Shown: positions 7,987 through 14,793 of the stretch, in pieces | Numbering within the stretch: the stretch's first letter is position 1 | How the letters are laid out: each line of letters starts with the position of its first letter | Source of the DNA: DATDAH01 sp036525535 | Lineage (GTDB): Bacteria > Actinomycetota > Acidimicrobiia > Acidimicrobiales > DATDAH01 | Assembly (NCBI GenBank): GCA_036525535.1 | Contig: DATDAH010000160.1 | Location: 1 to 60,434 of the forward strand | Direction of reading: 5' to 3' | DNA length: 60,434 nucleotides | Program-made: the position numbers and the translations under genes | The notes under the pieces: model-generated | What the model was told of the DNA's origin: nothing | The model's database searches: none | What the model saw: the letters and a program-made list of their open reading frames with translations, nothing else

Positions 7987-8020
7987 TGTATAGCGTTCGT
8001 TATCTACCTAACGCAAACTA
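7987..8020 (-). promoter_or_regulatory. TetR-P450 promoter with overlapping operator
   Basis: On the minus strand TTGCGT and TATACA are 18 bp apart, and the -10 element ends 6 nt before the TetR GTG. The core 7991-8020 is an inverted repeat with arms TAGCGTTCGTTA and TAACGCAAACTA (9 of 12 positions complementary, 6-bp centre). Repressor on this site would cover the -35 to -10 region, the usual TetR arrangement. Confidence 0.6.
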
Positions 8021-8106
8021 TGGAACTCGCACCCAACGAGATCCGGAGCTGAAGTGCCCACGCCCCCGTGGGTGCCTCGGTTTCGGTCGCCCGGCCCTAC
8101 GACCCA

Positions 8107-8283
8107 TCAGGCGGCGCGCCTGGGGCGGGGCTGGAGCTCGCCGCCGCAGTTGGGGCAGACGCCGGACATCTCCTCGGTGCAGGTCGCGCAGAAGGTGCAC
8201 TCGAAGCTGCAGATGCGGGCGTCGGTGCTGTCCTCGGCCAGGTTCGTCTTGCAGCGCTCGCAGATCGGGCGCATCTCCAGCAT
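8107..8283 (-). CDS. DUF1272 zinc-ribbon protein
   Basis: 58 residues. It starts at an ATG 2 bp after the LysR stop codon, so it is co-translated with it. The protein has eight cysteines in four CxxC or CxxxC pairs (C8/C11, C25/C29, C32/C35, C43/C46), and the hallmark C-S-F-E-C-T-F-C and G-V-C-P-N-C-G-G segments of DUF1272. Two zinc sites are expected. The function of the family is unknown; a role as a small regulator or adaptor beside LysR is possible. Confidence 0.85.
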   Translation of the reverse strand: MLEMRPICERCKTNLAEDSTDARICSFECTFCATCTEEMSGVCPNCGGELQPRPRRAA

Positions 8284-8285
8284 CG

Positions 8286-9212
8286 TCAGGCCGCCCTCGG
8301 CCGGGCCAGGCCGAGCTCGTCGACGATCTCGACCAACGCCGCCTCGACGGCCGCGATGGCGGGACGCTCGACGTTCGTCGTCCGATAGGCGAGCTGGATC
8401 AGGCGGCTGACCGGGGGATCGGTGTCGACGGTGCGCAGGTCGGCGGGCAGGTCGACCAGGCCGAGGTCCGGGATCAGGGCAACCCCCTGTCCGGCCGCCA
8501 CGAGGTGCCGGGCGGTGGTGAAGTCGTCGACCTGATGGGCGACGTCGGGCTCGAAGCCTGCGTCGCGGCAGGCCACCACGACACAGCGACCGCAGCTGAG
8601 GGCGACCGGTGAGGAGATGAACGGTCGGTCGGCCAGGTCGGCGAGCGGCACCCGGGCGGCGGTGGCGAGCGGATCGTTCTCGTTGACGACGAGGCGCAGC
8701 ACGTCCTCCAGGAGGGAACAGCGGGTGATGTCGTCGCGGCGGGGTGCCGGGGCGTGGGGGTAGTCGATGGCGAACGCCAGGTCGAGCTCGCCCGAAGCCA
8801 GCGCGTCCATGGCCAGGTCGGGATCCATCTGGATCGTGCGCAGCTGGAGGTCCGGGTGACGCTCCGCCAACCGGTCGAGGAGGGGTACGAGCAGGGTGGC
8901 GGCCACGGACTCGAACACCGTGAAGTGGAGCACCCCACGGACCTCACCGCTCAGGCGCTCGATGGCCACCTGCGCGGCCTCCATGCCGGCCAGCAGGTCG
9001 TCGGCGTGTCGAACCAGCTCGCGGCCGGCATCGGTCAGGCGGACGTTGCGGCCCACCCGCTCGAGCACCGCCACGCCGGTGGCCCTCTCCAAGCCGCTGA
9101 GCTGTTGGGACACGGCCGAGGAGGTGTAGCCGAGAGAGTCGGCGGCCGCCGCGATCGTGTTCCGGTTGGCCACCTCACGCAGCATGCGCAGCTGCTGCAA
9201 GCTCATCTCCAC
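8286..9212 (-). CDS. LysR-family transcriptional regulator
   Basis: 308 residues. A winged helix-turn-helix covers residues 5-63 (L-R-M-L-R-E-V-A, A-A-A-D-S-L-G-Y-T-S-S-A-V-S-Q-Q), followed by a linker helix and a periplasmic-binding-protein-like effector domain (about 90-300). The GTG start has GGAGG 8 nt upstream; the ATG two codons later is an alternative. It is unusual in that no divergent target gene is present: the upstream neighbour is an ABC permease reading in the same direction. The only coupled gene is DUF1272. Confidence 0.9.
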   Translation of the reverse strand: MEMSLQQLRMLREVANRNTIAAAADSLGYTSSAVSQQLSGLERATGVAVLERVGRNVRLTDAGRELVRHADDLLAGMEAAQVAIERLSGEVRGVLHFTVFESVAATLLVPLLDRLAERHPDLQLRTIQMDPDLAMDALASGELDLAFAIDYPHAPAPRRDDITRCSLLEDVLRLVVNENDPLATAARVPLADLADRPFISSPVALSCGRCVVVACRDAGFEPDVAHQVDDFTTARHLVAAGQGVALIPDLGLVDLPADLRTVDTDPPVSRLIQLAYRTTNVERPAIAAVEAALVEIVDELGLARPRAA

Positions 9213-9295
9213 GGATCAGACCTCCGGATCGGACCACCAACGATCACTTCACGATAGCGGCAGGGATCCGTCGGTTCTCCTACAGGGTCTTGTCG

Positions 9296-10096
9296 TCAGT
9301 CGTCGCCGCCGATCGGGCGCATCCGGCCGAGGCGCCAGGTGGCCAGCGCCAGGCCGACCAGGGTGATGATCAGGAGGCGCACGATCGCGCCGTACCCGCT
9401 GGCGATGCCCGACCGCAGCAACAGGTCACCGTCGTCCCACAGGCCGGCGAAGACCTGCTGGGCCTCCCACAGGGGCGACAGCTGGGCGACGCCGGTGAGC
9501 GTGGTGCCGAGCAGCCACTCGCCGAGGAGCACGATGGCCAGGGACCAGAGCGCGGAGCGCCGGACGAGTACGCCGATGAGGAGGAAGAGGGCGATGTACG
9601 CGGCCGCCCCCGCCGCTGCGGCGATGGCCATCGGGCCGACGGCCTCGGGGACCCCGGCGATGAGCGGCGCCAGCGCCATGGCCGGTACGAGGGTGACGAG
9701 GGCGACCAGCCAACCGCCCAGCCAGCGCCCGGCGACGATCACCCGGAAGGGCACCGGCGAGAGCCACGTCAGTGGGAAGGTCCCGGAGCGCACGTCGGCG
9801 CCGAGCACGGCGTCGCCGATGATCAGGCAGGTCAGCGGCAGGATCAGCCGGAACAGCCCCGCCTCGGCGACGTCGGAGAACGCCTGCTCGGCCGAGTCCG
9901 TGTTGACGTGGGTCAGCCACCCGAAGAGCAGGGCACCGGCACACGGCAGCAGCACCCCGAACCAGCGCTTGGCCGGCAGGCAGGCCCGCAGCGTGTACGC
10001 GACGACGGCGACGAACGGGGGGGCGAGGGCCCGGGGCGCGTCGGGATCGCGCCGGCTGGGTGGGGGGCCGACGGGCGGCGCGGGGACCTCGCTCAT
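9296..10096 (-). CDS. ABC-2-type transporter permease
   Basis: 266 residues with about six membrane segments after a proline-rich N-terminus of some 25 residues. It is the last gene of a four-gene unit in which every junction is a 4-bp stop/start overlap. Its partner is the ATPase immediately upstream (10093-11052). The segment L-G-A-D-V-R-S-G-T-F-P-L-T resembles the loop before TM3 in ABC-2 permeases of the NatB/CcmB type. The exported substrate is not evident; lipids, peptides or antibiotics are all possible in this class. Confidence 0.8.
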   Translation of the reverse strand: MSEVPAPPVGPPPSRRDPDAPRALAPPFVAVVAYTLRACLPAKRWFGVLLPCAGALLFGWLTHVNTDSAEQAFSDVAEAGLFRLILPLTCLIIGDAVLGADVRSGTFPLTWLSPVPFRVIVAGRWLGGWLVALVTLVPAMALAPLIAGVPEAVGPMAIAAAAGAAAYIALFLLIGVLVRRSALWSLAIVLLGEWLLGTTLTGVAQLSPLWEAQQVFAGLWDDGDLLLRSGIASGYGAIVRLLIITLVGLALATWRLGRMRPIGGDD

Positions 10097-11052
10097 CGGA
10101 GCAGCTCCCGGAAGACGCTCTCCAGCGAGTCGTCCAGGGGGCGGACCTCGCGCAGGCGGGCGCCCGCCCGGCGGGCGACCACGGGGAGAAGCTCGGCCAG
10201 GTCCCCGGCGTGGCTGGAGGAGATGACCAGCTTGTCACCGTCCACGGACACGCCCTGGACCGCCTCGCTGGCCAGGAGATCGCCGGCCAGGCGGCGGGGC
10301 TCGGTCGTGCGCACCAGGACGGACCGGGGCCGATCGGCCAGGGCGTCGCGGATGGCGCGGTGACCGCCCGCGGCGGCGAGGCGGCCCCGGATGACCACCA
10401 GCTGCCGGGAGGCCAGGCGCTCGACCTCGTTGAGGACGTGGGAGCTGATGATGACGGTGCGACCCTGGGCCCCAAGGGTCTGGAAGAGTCCGATCAGCGC
10501 GGCCCGCTGCACCGGGTCGGCGCCGTTCAGCGGCTCGTCGAGGACCATCACCTTGGGCTGGGTGACCAGGGACGCGGCGATCTTGGCCCGCTGGCGCATG
10601 CCCTTGCTGAAGCCGGCCACCCGGCGGTCAGCCACGTCGAGGAGCCCGACCGCGGCCAAGGAGGCCTCGGGGGCGATCGGGTCCCGCACCGAGTGGAGCG
10701 AGGCGGCGTAACGAACGAGCTGGCGGGCGGTCAGGGCCCCGGGCACGGCGTCGTCCTCGGGCACGAGGGAGATGTCCCGTTGCACCGACCGGTCGTGACG
10801 GGGGTTGCGCCCGAGCACGCGGATCGCCCCGCGATCGGTCGGCAACAGGCCGCAAATGGCCCGCATCACGGTGGTCTTGCCCGCGCCGTTCGGGCCCAGC
10901 AACCCGGTCACGCCCGGACCGAACGAGCACGACAGCTCGGTGACGGCCACCTTCGGGCCGAACCAGACCGAAACGCCGGCGACCTCGACGGTGGGGTGCG
11001 GGACGAAGGCGGGATCCGTCTCGGGGGTCGCCTGCGGCTCCGGCGCGCTCAC
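10093..11052 (-). CDS. ABC transporter ATP-binding protein (second pair)
   Basis: 319 residues. Walker A is G-P-N-G-A-G-K-T-T (near residue 54), the signature is F-S-K-G-M-R-Q-R-A-K in place of LSGGQ, and Walker B is V-M-V-L-D-E-P with a following H-loop (S-S-H-V). The C-terminal 90 residues form the extra domain typical of CcmA/NatA-like ATPases with ABC-2 permeases. Both ends overlap neighbours by 4 bp. It shares the S/T-x-G-M-R-Q-R-A-K signature with the first ATPase, so the two pairs probably arose by duplication of an ATPase-permease unit. Confidence 0.92.
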   Translation of the reverse strand: MSAPEPQATPETDPAFVPHPTVEVAGVSVWFGPKVAVTELSCSFGPGVTGLLGPNGAGKTTVMRAICGLLPTDRGAIRVLGRNPRHDRSVQRDISLVPEDDAVPGALTARQLVRYAASLHSVRDPIAPEASLAAVGLLDVADRRVAGFSKGMRQRAKIAASLVTQPKVMVLDEPLNGADPVQRAALIGLFQTLGAQGRTVIISSHVLNEVERLASRQLVVIRGRLAAAGGHRAIRDALADRPRSVLVRTTEPRRLAGDLLASEAVQGVSVDGDKLVISSSHAGDLAELLPVVARRAGARLREVRPLDDSLESVFRELLR

Positions 11053-11969
11053 AGACGGGCCTCCCGGTAGCGGCGGTGCAGGACGAACACACCGGTCCCG
11101 ACGATGGCGACGTAGAGGAGCAGGGCGGCCCAGCCCGCTCCGGCCACGCCCGAGAGCCCGCCGTCCCGGTCGACGTCGATCTGGCCCTCGAAGACGACGT
11201 CCCGCAGCATCAGCGGCAGGTTGAGCAGGTTGAAGACCCCGAAGATCGTGCCCTCACCCTCGTTGGTCGCCTCGACGACGGCGCCGGCGATGATGGCCGG
11301 GATGAAGAGCACCCCGAGAAAGGCCAGGCCGCCGACGATCCGGCGATCGGTGAGCGAGGCCACGGCCACGCTCACCACCGAGTAGTAGAGGGCCAGGATG
11401 GCGACCGACACCGGGACCTGCCACAGGACGTCGAGGTGGTCGCCGACGTAGGTGAGCGATCCTTCCTCGTTGACCAGCATCTGACCGATGTAGAGGAGGA
11501 CCTGGGGGAAGAAGGAGAACCCGAAGACCAGCGTGAAGATCCCCCCGACCTTCGCCAGCACGTAGTCGTCGCCGGTGAGGGGACGCGAGAAGATCAGGGG
11601 CAGGACCCGGTCGTGGCGGTCCGGGCAGATCACGTCGGGCGCGCTGACGGCCACGAACAGCAGCAGCGTCGTGGAGACGCCCACGTAGTCCCGGAAGGTC
11701 AGGAACTCGTAGCCGATCTCGCTCAGGGGCGTGTTCCGGGTGGCGTAGCGGACACCCAGGTCGACCGCCGCCGGGATCGTGACCAGCCCGAGCAGGGTCC
11801 AGGGCAGGACCTTCTGGCGCCAGGAGCGGCGCAGGCCGAGGGCCCGGCGCAGGGTGAGGCGCCACAGCGCCCACCGCCCGGCCGAACGGCCACCCCGGGC
11901 CCCCTCATAGGGCCGGTACCCGCGGTCGTAGACCGCACCCCCGAGCGCGGGCGGGGCGACGGCGCTCAC
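11049..11969 (-). CDS. ABC-2-type transporter permease (first pair)
   Basis: 306 residues with about six membrane segments. The N-terminal cytoplasmic region carries Y-D-R-G-Y-R-P-Y-E-G, a signature of a recognisable family of actinobacterial and bacillar ABC-2 permeases. C-P-D-R-H-D-R-V-L-P-L-I-F-S-R-P-L follows TM2. The GTG start overlaps the stop of the upstream ATPase. It clearly differs from the second permease, so the unit may encode a heteromeric exporter with two ATPases and two permeases. Confidence 0.82.
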   Translation of the reverse strand: MSAVAPPALGGAVYDRGYRPYEGARGGRSAGRWALWRLTLRRALGLRRSWRQKVLPWTLLGLVTIPAAVDLGVRYATRNTPLSEIGYEFLTFRDYVGVSTTLLLFVAVSAPDVICPDRHDRVLPLIFSRPLTGDDYVLAKVGGIFTLVFGFSFFPQVLLYIGQMLVNEEGSLTYVGDHLDVLWQVPVSVAILALYYSVVSVAVASLTDRRIVGGLAFLGVLFIPAIIAGAVVEATNEGEGTIFGVFNLLNLPLMLRDVVFEGQIDVDRDGGLSGVAGAGWAALLLYVAIVGTGVFVLHRRYREARL

Positions 11970-12946
11970 GGACGCTGGGCCGCCTCGACGAAGAGCTCGT
12001 CGAGGGAGTGGTGGCGGCTGGACAGGGCGTAGAGGCGGAGGCCGAGGTCGGCGACGAGGTCCCGAACGACGTCGAGCACCTCGTCACCGTGGCCGGAGAT
12101 GTCGACATCGACGATGTGGGCGTCCACGGCGACCGCCGCGACGGACCGCTCCGCCAGGGCCGAGACCAGGGCCTCGATCCCGTCGGCCCGACCGCCGACC
12201 TCCACGCGGAGGACGCCGGTGCGCTCGACCAGGGCCTCGATGGGACCGGCGACCACCAGGCGGCCCGCATCGATCATCACGACGTGGTCACAGACCCGCT
12301 GCACGTCGTCGAGGAGGTGGGTGGCGAAGAGGACCGAGATGCCGAAGTCGGCGAGACGGCCGACGAGGTCGAGCATCTCCTCCCGACCGACGGGGTCGAG
12401 GCCCGCCGTCGGCTCGTCGAGCAGGACCAGCTCGGGGTCGGCCACGAGGGCCTGCGCCAGCTTCGCCCGTTGGCGCATCCCCGTCGAGAAGCCGCCGACG
12501 GGGCGGAACCGAGCCTCGTCCAGGCCGACGAGGTCGAGCACGTCGGAGGCCCGCTGGCGGGCGGCCTGGGCCGGCAGCCCGGCCAGCTCACCGAAGGTGG
12601 CGACGAGGTCGGCCGCGGACTGGTCGTTGGGCAGGCAGTCGTGCTCGGGCATGTAGCCGAGGCGGCTGCGGATCCCGACCGGGTCGTCGGCCACCGGCAG
12701 GCCGACCACCTCGATGGCCCCGCGGGTCGGGAACATCTGGCCCAGCATCAGCCGGAAGAGGGTCGTCTTGCCGGCGCCGTTGGCCCCGACGAGGCCGACC
12801 GAGCCGCGAGGCACCTCGATGGCGAGGTCGGTGATCGCCGTGGTCCCGTCCGGATAGGTGTGGGTCAGCGCCGTCGTCCGCAGCAGCGATGCCGTCGGCC
12901 CGAGCGGGGGCGGCGGGATCGCCGCGGCAAGGGGAACCACCGTCAT
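11966..12946 (-). CDS. ABC transporter ATP-binding protein (first pair)
   Basis: 326 residues, the first gene of the four-gene exporter unit. Walker A is G-A-N-G-A-G-K-T-T, the signature is F-S-T-G-M-R-Q-R-A-K, Walker B is L-V-L-L-D-E-P-T-A-G-L-D-P and the H-loop is A-T-H-L-L. The P-E-H-D-C-L-P segment is typical of ATPases paired with Y-D-R-G-Y-R-P permeases. TAGCCT lies 9 nt before the ATG on the minus strand and may be the -10 element. A long run of 4-bp overlaps below it implies fixed stoichiometry. Confidence 0.92.
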   Translation of the reverse strand: MTVVPLAAAIPPPPLGPTASLLRTTALTHTYPDGTTAITDLAIEVPRGSVGLVGANGAGKTTLFRLMLGQMFPTRGAIEVVGLPVADDPVGIRSRLGYMPEHDCLPNDQSAADLVATFGELAGLPAQAARQRASDVLDLVGLDEARFRPVGGFSTGMRQRAKLAQALVADPELVLLDEPTAGLDPVGREEMLDLVGRLADFGISVLFATHLLDDVQRVCDHVVMIDAGRLVVAGPIEALVERTGVLRVEVGGRADGIEALVSALAERSVAAVAVDAHIVDVDISGHGDEVLDVVRDLVADLGLRLYALSSRHHSLDELFVEAAQRP

Positions 12947-12963
12947 GTCCCCCCGAGGCTAGG

Positions 12964-13383
12964 TCAACGGGCGCCGGGGTCCAGGTTCTGGAGCCGGACC
13001 TCGCCGTGCGCCAGCAGCCGGTCACGGTCGTCGCGGACGTCGACCCGCCAGAGCTGCTGGCTCCGGCCCTGGTGGAGCGCCTCGGCCTCGACCCGCACGC
13101 GCCCAGCGGTGACCGAACGCAGGAAGTGCGTGGTGTTGGTCAGCCCGACGGCGACCATCCCCCGCTCCCGGACCGCGGTGCTGGCCCCGATGCTGGCCGC
13201 CGACTCGATGGCAGTGGCATAGACCCCGCCGTGGACGATGCCCCAGGGGGTGTGGTGATCCTCGCCCAGCTCGATGTGGCCGGTGACCCGATTGTCGGAC
13301 ACCTCGTCGAGCTCGAGTCCGGCGGCCCGGACGAAGGCGCCCGACCCCTCGAGGGCGCCTGGTTCCAGGCGGAGGTCGCTCAT
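12964..13383 (-). CDS. PaaI-type hotdog-fold acyl-CoA thioesterase
   Basis: 139 residues, a single hotdog domain. W-G-I-V-H-G-G-V-Y-A-T-A-I-E-S-A-A-S carries the H-G-G catalytic loop and the long helix; a G-L-T-N-T-T-H-F-L-R strand and V-E-A-E-A-L-H-Q-G-R follow, as in PaaI/YdiI thioesterases. The ATG overlaps the HxlR stop as ATGA, so the two are co-translated and the thioesterase is the likely target of that regulator. Confidence 0.85.
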   Translation of the reverse strand: MSDLRLEPGALEGSGAFVRAAGLELDEVSDNRVTGHIELGEDHHTPWGIVHGGVYATAIESAASIGASTAVRERGMVAVGLTNTTHFLRSVTAGRVRVEAEALHQGRSQQLWRVDVRDDRDRLLAHGEVRLQNLDPGAR

Positions 13384-13865
13384 GACGCCGCTCCGGCGAC
13401 GGGGACCATCGGAGGCTGGCCCATGCCCGGCCCGGCGACGGCCCTCACGTTGAAGGGGTCCAGGGTCTCGCCGCAGGACGAGCAGGTCGGAACCACGGTG
13501 GTCACCCGGCCGCAGCCCTGGTGCACCACCTCGACCGGCGGCCCGTTCGGCGCGGCCCAACGGTCCCCCCACTCGCGCAGGGCGGTGAGCGACAGCCACA
13601 GGTCCCGACCCTTCTCGGTCAACTTGTACTCGTGGCGCACCGGGTTGTCCTGGTACGCGACCCGCTTCAGGACCCCGTGCTCGACCAGGCCGTCGAGACG
13701 GGCGCTGAGCACGTTGCGGGCGATCCCCAACCGGTCCTGGAACTGGCCGAACCGGTTGACGCCCAGGAAGGCGTCCCGGATGATGAGGAAGGACCACCAC
13801 TCCCCCACGACCTCCAAGGCCTGGGCCACGGAGCACTGCATGTCCTCGAAGCTGGTTCGCCGCAT
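13380..13865 (-). CDS. HxlR-family winged-helix regulator with C-terminal zinc ribbon
   Basis: 161 residues. Residues 8-105 are the HxlR winged helix (C-S-V-A-Q-A-L-E-V-V-G-E-W-W-S-F-L-I-I-R-D, then L-S-A-R-L-D-G-L-V-E-H-G). Residues about 112-135 hold a Cys-Gly...C-S-S-C-G-E ribbon that could bind Zn; a zinc ribbon tail is a recurring HxlR subtype. The ATG lies 6 nt after TAGACT on the minus strand, consistent with a leaderless mRNA. A perfect 10-bp inverted repeat upstream (13876-13912) is the likely operator and covers this -10 element. Confidence 0.88.
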   Translation of the reverse strand: MRRTSFEDMQCSVAQALEVVGEWWSFLIIRDAFLGVNRFGQFQDRLGIARNVLSARLDGLVEHGVLKRVAYQDNPVRHEYKLTEKGRDLWLSLTALREWGDRWAAPNGPPVEVVHQGCGRVTTVVPTCSSCGETLDPFNVRAVAGPGMGQPPMVPVAGAAS

Positions 13866-13875
13866 GAAGCGAGTC

Positions 13876-13912
13876 TACGCCAGTGGGTTGCATGATGCTA
13901 CTCACTGGCGTA
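13876..13912. promoter_or_regulatory. perfect 10-bp inverted repeat, probable HxlR operator
   Basis: TACGCCAGTG at 13876-13885 and CACTGGCGTA at 13903-13912 are exact reverse complements with a 17-bp centre. The left arm overlaps the TAGACT -10 hexamer of the HxlR gene; the right arm lies 11 bp from the ATG of a small divergent frame. A direct repeat GGTTGCATGA occurs at 13886-13895 and 13918-13927. Confidence 0.65.
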
Positions 13913-13923
13913 CTGTTGGTTGC

Positions 13924-14073
13924 ATGAAGGCACCCACCACGTCAAGGACCGGGCGTCGGTCCCGCCGCTGGCGCACCCGGGGCATCGACCCCCGGATCCG
14001 CGACGAGCTCCAGGTCATCGCCGAGCACCATCAGGGTCGCGACGACACGGAGAGATCCATCAGCCAGACTTGA
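13924..14073 (+). CDS. small basic protein of unknown function (49 aa)
   Basis: A short frame diverges from the HxlR gene across the shared inverted repeat. It encodes 49 residues: an Arg-rich first half (about ten Arg/Lys in 25) followed by a helix with R-D-E-L-Q-V-I-A-E-H-H. No family is recognised and there is no Shine-Dalgarno sequence. The position, immediately after a likely operator, is the main support. Confidence 0.3.
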   Translation: MKAPTTSRTGRRSRRWRTRGIDPRIRDELQVIAEHHQGRDDTERSISQT

Positions 14074-14131
14074 GGGAACCCGTCACCAATCGTCGCTTGT
14101 CCTAATGCTTTGGTGGCGCGACCGTAGGGTC

Positions 14132-14320
14132 ATGTTCGCCATCGAGTGCCACCACTGCCAGAAGCGCTACCTCGTCGGGACGTCGGCCATCGTGTCGTTT
14201 CGCAACACCGACCACGGCCCGGAAGCCGTTGTCGGGTGCCCCCGCGGTCACCGCGTCCTCCATGACTTCCACACCGACACCAGCCAGCCGGTCGAGGCCG
14301 AGGTCGCCCTCGTCGCCTGA
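14132..14320 (+). CDS. small CxxC protein of unknown function (62 aa)
   Basis: 62 residues with C-H-H-C near the N-terminus and C-P-R-G-H further on, suggesting one zinc-ribbon-like site. The rest is polar, with an acidic tail. GACCGT lies 6 nt before the ATG, a -10-like placement found at many genes here. No homologous family is recognised, and an ATG-rich upstream stretch leaves the start uncertain. Confidence 0.45.
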   Translation: MFAIECHHCQKRYLVGTSAIVSFRNTDHGPEAVVGCPRGHRVLHDFHTDTSQPVEAEVALVA

Positions 14321-14397
14321 GTCGTGACGGCGGGTCGGCTCCCCCTCGGACCGACCCACCGTCCGGGCGTGGTGCGCCGGTCGGCCAGACTCGGGTC

Positions 14398-14790
14398 ATG
14401 CAGCGACACCGGGACTGGCTGGCCGTCGTGGCCGGCGCCATCCGCGGGGCCTCCGGGGTCTCCTTCCTCGTGGCCCCGCAGGCCGCCAACCGGATCTGGG
14501 GTGGTGAGGCCGATGAGACCCCGACGGCGCAGCTGCTCCTCCGGTCGATGGGCTACCGGGACACCCTGGTCGGCGGGATGCTCCTCCGGGCCGGGCTCAC
14601 CGGCTCCCCCACCACGGCAGGGTGGTTCCTGGCCAGCGGCGGCGCCGACCTGGCCGACCTGGTCGGCGGCCTGGCCACCCACGAGCACATGAGCCGCCGG
14701 CAGCGCATCCGCGGCCTGGGCGGCGCGGCCGTGGGCATCGCCGTCGGGGTCGTCGGGGCCCTGCGGGCCCGGCGGCGCCACGCCGCCTGA
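14398..14790 (+). CDS. small membrane protein of unknown function
   Basis: 130 residues with three or four weak hydrophobic segments (about 8-28, 52-70, 76-92 and 104-120) and an Arg-rich C-terminus. CAGACT stands 6 nt before the ATG, so it is probably leaderless. The pattern R-G-x-x-G-x-x-F-L-x-A-P and G-Y-R-D-T-L-V-G resembles DUF4267-like proteins, but I am not sure of this. It converges on the M1 peptidase gene with a 3-bp gap. Confidence 0.6.
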   Translation: MQRHRDWLAVVAGAIRGASGVSFLVAPQAANRIWGGEADETPTAQLLLRSMGYRDTLVGGMLLRAGLTGSPTTAGWFLASGGADLADLVGGLATHEHMSRRQRIRGLGGAAVGIAVGVVGALRARRRHAA

Positions 14791-14793
14791 CGG

